Shown in pieces: positions 59,153 through 64,000 of a DNA stretch of 64,000 nt. The notes beneath the pieces are model-generated. The model was given only the letters and a program-made list of their open reading frames with translations, ran no database searches and had not been told where the DNA came from. The translations under genes were made by a program, and so were the position numbers. The number at the start of each line of letters is the position of its first letter. Position 1 is the stretch's first letter. The DNA is from Nocardioides sp. Root1257 (GTDB lineage Bacteria; Actinomycetota; Actinomycetes; Propionibacteriales; Nocardioidaceae). The stretch lies in assembly GCF_001425175.1 (NCBI RefSeq), contig NZ_LMDV01000012.1, positions 62,001-126,000 on the forward strand, in the 5' to 3' direction.

Positions 59153-59830
59153 ATCGAACCGATGCCCCGCCCGCAGCCGTCGAAACGTCAGCCCAGATCG
59201 ATGACGTCGCGATAGTCCTGCAGGCCAGACAAGAACTTCGATAGTCCCCCGCCAGAGTCCCCCGCCAGACGTTTTCGCCTCCGCCGACCTGTTCGGTGCT
59301 GGCGCCGAGAACTGCCCTGTTGATCAGTGCGTGGACGCCGTCTTCGAGAAGGGCCGCGGTCATGCGGCGGGCGTCGCCGAAGACTTCATCCGCACGATCG
59401 AACCGCGCCACGCTGGCGGCCTTGATCCTGATCACGCTCCCGTTGTTGCTGACCCCCAACCTAAGGCCAGATCCTCAGCACGTGCGAGCACTCACCCGAC
59501 CCAGGTCCTCGCTGGCTACTTCTACCTTGGGCGACTCCGCTGTGGGCTCAAGGTTGATTACGCTGACGGCTGACGTCTGCCGGTGCACCAAGCCAGGTCG
59601 GGAACGAGGGTCGCCCCAACGAGCAGTCGCATGTCCGCAAAGGTCCAGAAGTCGCACCGACGTGGGGTAAAGATGGTTGATAACCGTCGGCGGCCCTCGG
59701 TCTCGATAATCTCGGCCCCCGCACACAGATACCCCTGCCACAGTCACTGAATTTTCGCGGCACGCATGCTACGGAGGTCCGTAGGCGGGCGGTGTGCACC
59801 TTGAGATCGGAGAGGTCTCGGGGGTGTCGC
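59153..59830. promoter_or_regulatory. Relaxase upstream region with palindrome
   Basis: About 680 bp without a supported gene, between the divergent HTH gene and the relaxase. It contains a perfect palindrome CTACGGA-GG-TCCGTAG at 59769-59784, 46 bp before the relaxase start, which could be an operator or part of a transfer origin, and a short repeat of TCCCCCGCCAGA near 59245-59270. Confidence 0.45.
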
Positions 59831-62464
59831 GTGCATGGCGGGGTGAAGTTCTACAGCGGCGCAGCGAAGGCGGCGCGCCTGTATGTCGAGCGGGACCGGT
59901 CTCGGGCGGATGACTACTACCTGTCCGAGGGCGACGCGATCGCGATGCGACTGGTCGCCACCCCAAAGAGCGTCGACCTCGCCGGCGCGATGAACGGTGA
60001 CACCTACGAGCAGTGGGTGGCCGGGATGGACATCGACGCCGGCGCGAAGAAGGGACGGCTCCGTAACGATGCGGACGGGCTGCGGTTCGTCGAGGTCGTC
60101 GTGAACGGTCCAAAGACGTGGTCGCTCGCGGCCTCGCTGCACCCAGCGATCTCTGAGGCACTTGATGCGGCCCAGGATCGTGCGGCCGCGGAGATCGTCG
60201 GGTGGGTCGCCGCTCATGCGACGACCCGGGTGGGTCCGCGGGGCAGGCAGGTCCAGGTCCCGGTCGAGCAGGTCGAGGCGGCGGTGATCCGGCACTACAC
60301 CTCGCGGGCCGGGGATCCGCACCGTCACCTCCACCTGCAGATCAACGCCCGCGTCTGGGCGGCCAATGCGTGGCGCGGGATCCATTCGGTGGGGATCCGC
60401 GACTCGATCGAGGCGATCAACGGGATCGGCCACGCGGTGGTCGCCACCGACCCGCAGTTCCGACGCGTCCTGGCCGAGCACGGGTACACGCTCGATCCCG
60501 AGACGGGCGAGATCGCCCAGCTCAAGCCGTACACGGGTGCGTTCAGCGCCCGGGCGGCGCAGATCCGCCGCAACGTCGACCGCTACGAGGCCAAGTGGAG
60601 GGCCGAGCATCCGGGCGAGGAGCCGGGTCGGCGGTTGCGGGAGGGGTGGGATCGGCGTGCATGGGCGCAGGCGCGCCCCGACAAGGTCGTGCCCCGCGAT
60701 GGCCGCGAGCTGGTGGCGCAGTGGAACAGCGAGCTGCACGACCTCGGCTACCAGGACCCCGATGGCCCAGCCGCGCCGGTCCCCCCAGCCGGGACACGGC
60801 CGGGGCGGATTGACCGGGACGCTGTCGCCGACCTGGTCATCTCGATCCTGGGATCGAAGCGATCGGCGTGGAACACCGCCGACATCCGCGGGAAGACCGA
60901 GGTGCTGCTCGCCCAGACCGGGCTGGTCACGGATCGGGCGGTCCGGGTCGAGCTCGCCGAAGACATCACCGCCCGCGCCCTCCAAGGCTGTACCCGCCTG
61001 CTCCAGGGATCCACCATGTCCGGGGTTCCCGAGCACGTGCGTGCCCTCACCTCCCCGCGCGTGCTCGAAGTCGAGGCCGACCTCATCGCCCGGCTGGCCC
61101 GACGCGGAACCAGACCCGTCCGACGCGCCTGGCAGGGCGAGCGGGCCGGTCCGGAGCACGCAGCCGTGGTCAGCGCCCTGGCCGGCGACGGGAATCTGGT
61201 CGTGGTCGAAGGTGCCGCCGGCGCCGGGAAGACCACTGCACTGCGTGCCGCGCAGCAGCGTCTCGCCCGGTGGGGTCACCGACTCGTCGTGGTGACCCCC
61301 ACATTGAAGGCAGCCGAGGTCGCCGCCGCCGAGACCGGCGCCGACGGCCACTCCGTCTCCTGGCTGATCCACCAGCACGGGTGGCGCTGGGACGAGGACG
61401 GCCACTGGACCCGCCAACCCGATCCCTCCCCCAACCCAGCGGCGCGGTTGCGTCCAGGGGATCTGCTGTTGGTGGACGAGGCCGGCATGCTCGACCAGGA
61501 CGTCGCCCTGGCGCTGCTGACCCTGGCCGACGAGACCGGCGCCCGTTTCGCCCTGGTCGGGGACCGCCATCAACTCCCCGCCGTCGGCCGCGGCGGGGTC
61601 CTCGACCACGCCATCGCCTTCGCGCACCCCACCGCCGTGGTCACCCTCGAGAGGGTGCACCGGTTCACCGACCCCGACTACGCCGACCTGTCGCTGCGGA
61701 TGCGGACCGGCGACGACCCCGCCGCCGTGTTCGACGACCTACTGCGGCGTGGACACATACTCATCCATCCCACCGAAGTCGAACGCACCGCCGCCCTCGC
61801 CGACGCCGGTGCCCGCGGTGACCTGGTCATCGCCGACACCCGCGAACAGGTCGCCGACCTCAACGCCACCATCCGCGACCACCACGCCCAGGCCAATCGC
61901 AGCGGCGATCGCGACATCGACGACGTCCTCACCACCGCGGCCGGAGAGCGCATCGGCCTCGGCGACCGGGTCGCGACCCGCCGCAACGACCCCGACCTCC
62001 AGGTCACCAACCGCCAGACCTGGACCGTCACCGGCCTCGGCAACGACGGCAGCCTCCTGCTCCACGGGCACGGCCGCGACCGCGTGGTCCCGGCCGAGTA
62101 CGCAGCCCGGTTCGTCGAGCTCGCCTACGCCACCACCGTCCACGGCGCCCAAGGCGAGACCGTCGACACAGCCCACGCCCTCATCGGCGAGCACACCGGC
62201 GCCTCGGCCGCGTACGTCGCGATGACTCGCGCCCGCCACCACAACACCGCCCACCTCGTCGCCGACGACCTCGACGACGCCCGCCGCCAATGGGTCGACG
62301 TCTTCGCACGCGACCGCGCCGACCTCGGCCCCGCCCACGCACGCCACCAGGCGATCGACGCCCTCAACCGCTACGGGAGCGCCGTCTCGCCGCGACCCGG
62401 CCAGGCTCCCACGGGAGCCGAGTACCGACCCGCGGCCGCGGCAAGCGTCGATTTCGGGCTCTGA
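59831..62464 (+). CDS. MobF-family relaxase-helicase (TraA/TrwC-like)
   Basis: An 877-residue conjugative relaxase. The N-terminal domain has a Tyr pair for nicking (DDYYLSEGDAIAM) and the metal-binding triad HYTSRAGDPHRHLHLQINARVW. The C-terminal superfamily 1 helicase has Walker A EGAAGAGKTTAL, Walker B LLLVDEAGML, GDRHQLPAVGRGG and TTVHGAQGETVDTAHAL. I use the GTG at 59831 since homologous proteins begin with HGGVKFY-like sequence; an earlier GTG at 59792 is possible. It would nick at oriT and drive transfer. No type IV secretion or coupling-protein genes lie in the window, so the element may be mobilisable or continue elsewhere. Confidence 0.9.
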   Translation: MHGGVKFYSGAAKAARLYVERDRSRADDYYLSEGDAIAMRLVATPKSVDLAGAMNGDTYEQWVAGMDIDAGAKKGRLRNDADGLRFVEVVVNGPKTWSLAASLHPAISEALDAAQDRAAAEIVGWVAAHATTRVGPRGRQVQVPVEQVEAAVIRHYTSRAGDPHRHLHLQINARVWAANAWRGIHSVGIRDSIEAINGIGHAVVATDPQFRRVLAEHGYTLDPETGEIAQLKPYTGAFSARAAQIRRNVDRYEAKWRAEHPGEEPGRRLREGWDRRAWAQARPDKVVPRDGRELVAQWNSELHDLGYQDPDGPAAPVPPAGTRPGRIDRDAVADLVISILGSKRSAWNTADIRGKTEVLLAQTGLVTDRAVRVELAEDITARALQGCTRLLQGSTMSGVPEHVRALTSPRVLEVEADLIARLARRGTRPVRRAWQGERAGPEHAAVVSALAGDGNLVVVEGAAGAGKTTALRAAQQRLARWGHRLVVVTPTLKAAEVAAAETGADGHSVSWLIHQHGWRWDEDGHWTRQPDPSPNPAARLRPGDLLLVDEAGMLDQDVALALLTLADETGARFALVGDRHQLPAVGRGGVLDHAIAFAHPTAVVTLERVHRFTDPDYADLSLRMRTGDDPAAVFDDLLRRGHILIHPTEVERTAALADAGARGDLVIADTREQVADLNATIRDHHAQANRSGDRDIDDVLTTAAGERIGLGDRVATRRNDPDLQVTNRQTWTVTGLGNDGSLLLHGHGRDRVVPAEYAARFVELAYATTVHGAQGETVDTAHALIGEHTGASAAYVAMTRARHHNTAHLVADDLDDARRQWVDVFARDRADLGPAHARHQAIDALNRYGSAVSPRPGQAPTGAEYRPAAAASVDFGL

Positions 62465-62532
62465 CCCGACATCAGAGAGCTTTCGGGGAAACGCACGGCC
62501 GTCACCGCGGGCGCGGGGCCGCCCGCGCCGGT

Positions 62533-62680
62533 GGTGCGTCCGACGCACCTTCGGCCTCTACGGCTGTGCACCCGGTGCACAGCCGAGCTGGTTCCAGGGT
62601 CGTGGACCGGGTCCACCACCACAGTCTCCGGTCTCGCGTCGGACGCGGGACCGTACGGCGGTGCACCGGGTGCACCACCG
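62533..62680. repeat. Cluster of three GC-rich palindromes between relaxase and integrase
   Basis: GGTGCGTC-C-GACGCACC at 62533-62549, GGCTGTGCAC-CCG-GTGCACAGCC at 62562-62584, and CGGCGGTGCAC-CGG-GTGCACCACCG (one mismatch) at 62656-62680. They fill the 338 bp between two convergent genes. They could act as terminators, but three related elements, two of them sharing a GTGCAC core, suggest protein-binding or transfer/attachment sites. Confidence 0.72.
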
Positions 62681-62802
62681 GAGACGGCGGCTATGCGCCC
62701 GGCGCAGACCCGGACGCTACGGCCCCGCACCGGGGGCGGGACCGGGGCTGACGCCACGGCGACCACGGTCCTGGATCGGGTCCGGGTCCGGTAGCCGCTC
62801 AC

Positions 62803-63999
62803 TCATCCGTCCGCGGTCCGACGTCTCGGAGCGAGCGACTCGAGAATCTCTGCGGTCACGGGATTCACCTTCTCGTCCGGCTGGATGTAGTGGTCCTTGG
62901 TGATCTGGGACGACGTGTGCCCGAGCATTTCAGCGGCGAGGTCCGCTCCCCCGGCCCGGTCCAGCACGGTCGCGACCGTCCGGCGGAACGAGTGCGGCGT
63001 GACGCCCTCGATGCCTGCCTCCACCAAGACGGCCCGGAGGCGACGACGAACGTTGTTCGTCGTCAGCGGAGTGCCGTTGCGGCTGAAGAACAGGAGATGG
63101 TCAAAGTTGTCGGACGACGTGGCGGCCATTCGGTCGCGCAGGACCTCAGCCGCGAAGGACGGGACCGATACGGTCCGGCTGGACCTCGCGGTCTTGGGGT
63201 GCGCCTGCCGGTGCGTCGGCTTGCCGGTGGGCGAAACGATCGTGCCGCAGATCCGGACCGTCGCCGGCGACGTGGTCACATCGATGTCGCACCGACGGAT
63301 GGCGAGCACCTCCCCGATCCGAGCGGAGGTCCCGAGCATCACGTCGATGATCTGCTCGAGCTGTCCGTCCGGCCTGGGCCCGGGAAGGCCGTCCGCCCGA
63401 CGCCAGCCTTGCGCGGCCCAGCGAATGGCCTCGACCTGCTCTAGCGTCAGCGACATCGCCTGCGAGGGCGGCTTGCGCAGACGAGCAGTGTCGCGGACCG
63501 GGTTGGAGCGCATCGCGTCGTAGCGCACGGCCAGGCCAAAGGCCAGACTCATCACGGTCCGGGCCTGCTTCGCCATGCTGTAGCTCTTGGCTGTCGCGAG
63601 GGTCTTGATGAACTGGTCGACCTTGCGGACGGTGATCTCGCGCAGCGCGTAGTGCTCGAACACCGGCAGGACGAGCTGCCGCATGTTGCGCTCGTACAGC
63701 GAACGGGTGCTCGGTGCGAGCTTGCCGGTGACGTCGAGGTCATCGAGCCATACGTCGACCAAGACCCCGAATGTGCTGTCGCCGGATAGATCGAGGCTTC
63801 CGGCCGCGTAGCTGTCGCGCCGCGACAGCTTGTGCTTCAACGCTCGCTCGGCAGACTTGCGACTCCCGCCGGTCGCCTGGACCAGACGAAGTCGGCCGTC
63901 ATCGTCACGGAAGCGGACGCGCGCCTTGACCTTGCCGTTCGGTGTGGGGAGGTAGGAGAAGTCCCCGAAGGTCCCGATGTCGGTCCGCGGACGACCCAT
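62803..63999 (-). CDS. Tyrosine recombinase (phage-type integrase)
   Basis: A 398-residue integrase. The N-terminus (MGRPRTDIGTFGDFSYLPTP NGKVKARVRFRDDDGR) is an arm-binding-like beta domain; then comes a SAM-like core-binding domain and the catalytic domain with LGTSARIGEVLAI (Arg), TPHSFRRTVAT (His-x-x-Arg), MLGHTSS and KDHYIQ (Tyr). All catalytic residues are intact. The ATG is two bases from the window edge, so a slightly earlier start cannot be excluded. It converges with the relaxase across the palindrome cluster and is the likely integrase of that element. Confidence 0.92.
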   Translation of the reverse strand: MGRPRTDIGTFGDFSYLPTPNGKVKARVRFRDDDGRLRLVQATGGSRKSAERALKHKLSRRDSYAAGSLDLSGDSTFGVLVDVWLDDLDVTGKLAPSTRSLYERNMRQLVLPVFEHYALREITVRKVDQFIKTLATAKSYSMAKQARTVMSLAFGLAVRYDAMRSNPVRDTARLRKPPSQAMSLTLEQVEAIRWAAQGWRRADGLPGPRPDGQLEQIIDVMLGTSARIGEVLAIRRCDIDVTTSPATVRICGTIVSPTGKPTHRQAHPKTARSSRTVSVPSFAAEVLRDRMAATSSDNFDHLLFFSRNGTPLTTNNVRRRLRAVLVEAGIEGVTPHSFRRTVATVLDRAGGADLAAEMLGHTSSQITKDHYIQPDEKVNPVTAEILESLAPRRRTADG

Positions 64000-64000
64000 C

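Noticed and set aside
59744..61660. 638-codon frame antisense to the relaxase
   Set aside because: Fully overlapped by relaxase and helicase motifs on the plus strand; it looks like a codon-position shadow.
1..64000. CRISPR array or rRNA operon
   Set aside because: No regularly spaced direct repeats with unique spacers and no rRNA-like sequence were seen in reading the window.

Overview
The window is a 64 kb piece of a high-GC actinobacterial chromosome. Dense GC, frequent GTG/TTG starts, ATGA/GTGA gene overlaps and the gene families present (Lsr2-like domains, DUF1990, MobF relaxase, TetR-controlled CoA pathways) fit a Nocardioides-like organism. That placement is an inference from style; no rRNA or other marker is present. 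There are two clear halves.

Positions 1-20.4 kb are a catabolic gene set. It holds a ferredoxin reductase (cut by the window edge), a cytochrome P450, a dehydrogenase, a crotonase that carries the five active-site residues I recall for 6-oxocamphor hydrolase, an acyl-CoA ligase, an acyl-CoA dehydrogenase, a MaoC hydratase, a thiolase-fold protein without the catalytic Cys paired with a DUF35 protein (the Ltp2-type aldolase arrangement), a second enoyl-CoA hydratase, a true thiolase, a VOC protein, a Gal80-like Gfo/Idh protein and a five-gene Liv-type ABC importer. Two TetR regulators are included, and six promoter regions carry closely related inverted repeats built on GAAACRAAC...GTTNG. The best reading is one regulon for uptake and degradation of a cyclic, probably terpenoid-like ketone: P450 hydroxylation, oxidation to a diketone, retro-Claisen ring opening, CoA activation, then beta-oxidation or aldol-type chain shortening.

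Positions 20.4-64 kb are accessory DNA. From 20.4 to 27.6 kb there are small orphan genes, a HipBA-type toxin-antitoxin pair and two stretches without genes. From 27.6 to 36.5 kb lie a large divergent serine recombinase, an 810-residue protein with a HEPN-like RxxxxH motif, a tyrosine recombinase fused to two excisionase-like helix-turn-helix domains, its small HTH partner, and a 34-nt tRNA 3'-end fragment that looks like an attachment site. From 36.6 to 46 kb there is a PIN/DUF433 toxin-antitoxin pair and a co-directional set of DnaQ-like exonuclease, HEPN (Abi_Ymh/TIGR02391) protein, OLD-TOPRIM nuclease and UvrD-like helicase, which resembles a Gabija defence system with two extra genes. From 46.4 to 58 kb lie a second tyrosine recombinase, a 2159-residue RHS polymorphic toxin with a lipoprotein and a DUF1990 gene behind it, and small secreted or membrane proteins. 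From 58.3 to 64 kb there are an integrase remnant, a double-HTH protein, a MobF relaxase-helicase, a cluster of GTGCAC palindromes and a third tyrosine integrase at the window edge.

Three complete tyrosine recombinases, one serine recombinase, a relaxase, an att-like tRNA fragment and several gene remnants suggest stacked integrative elements that carry defence and competition cargo. No CRISPR array, rRNA or complete tRNA was seen.
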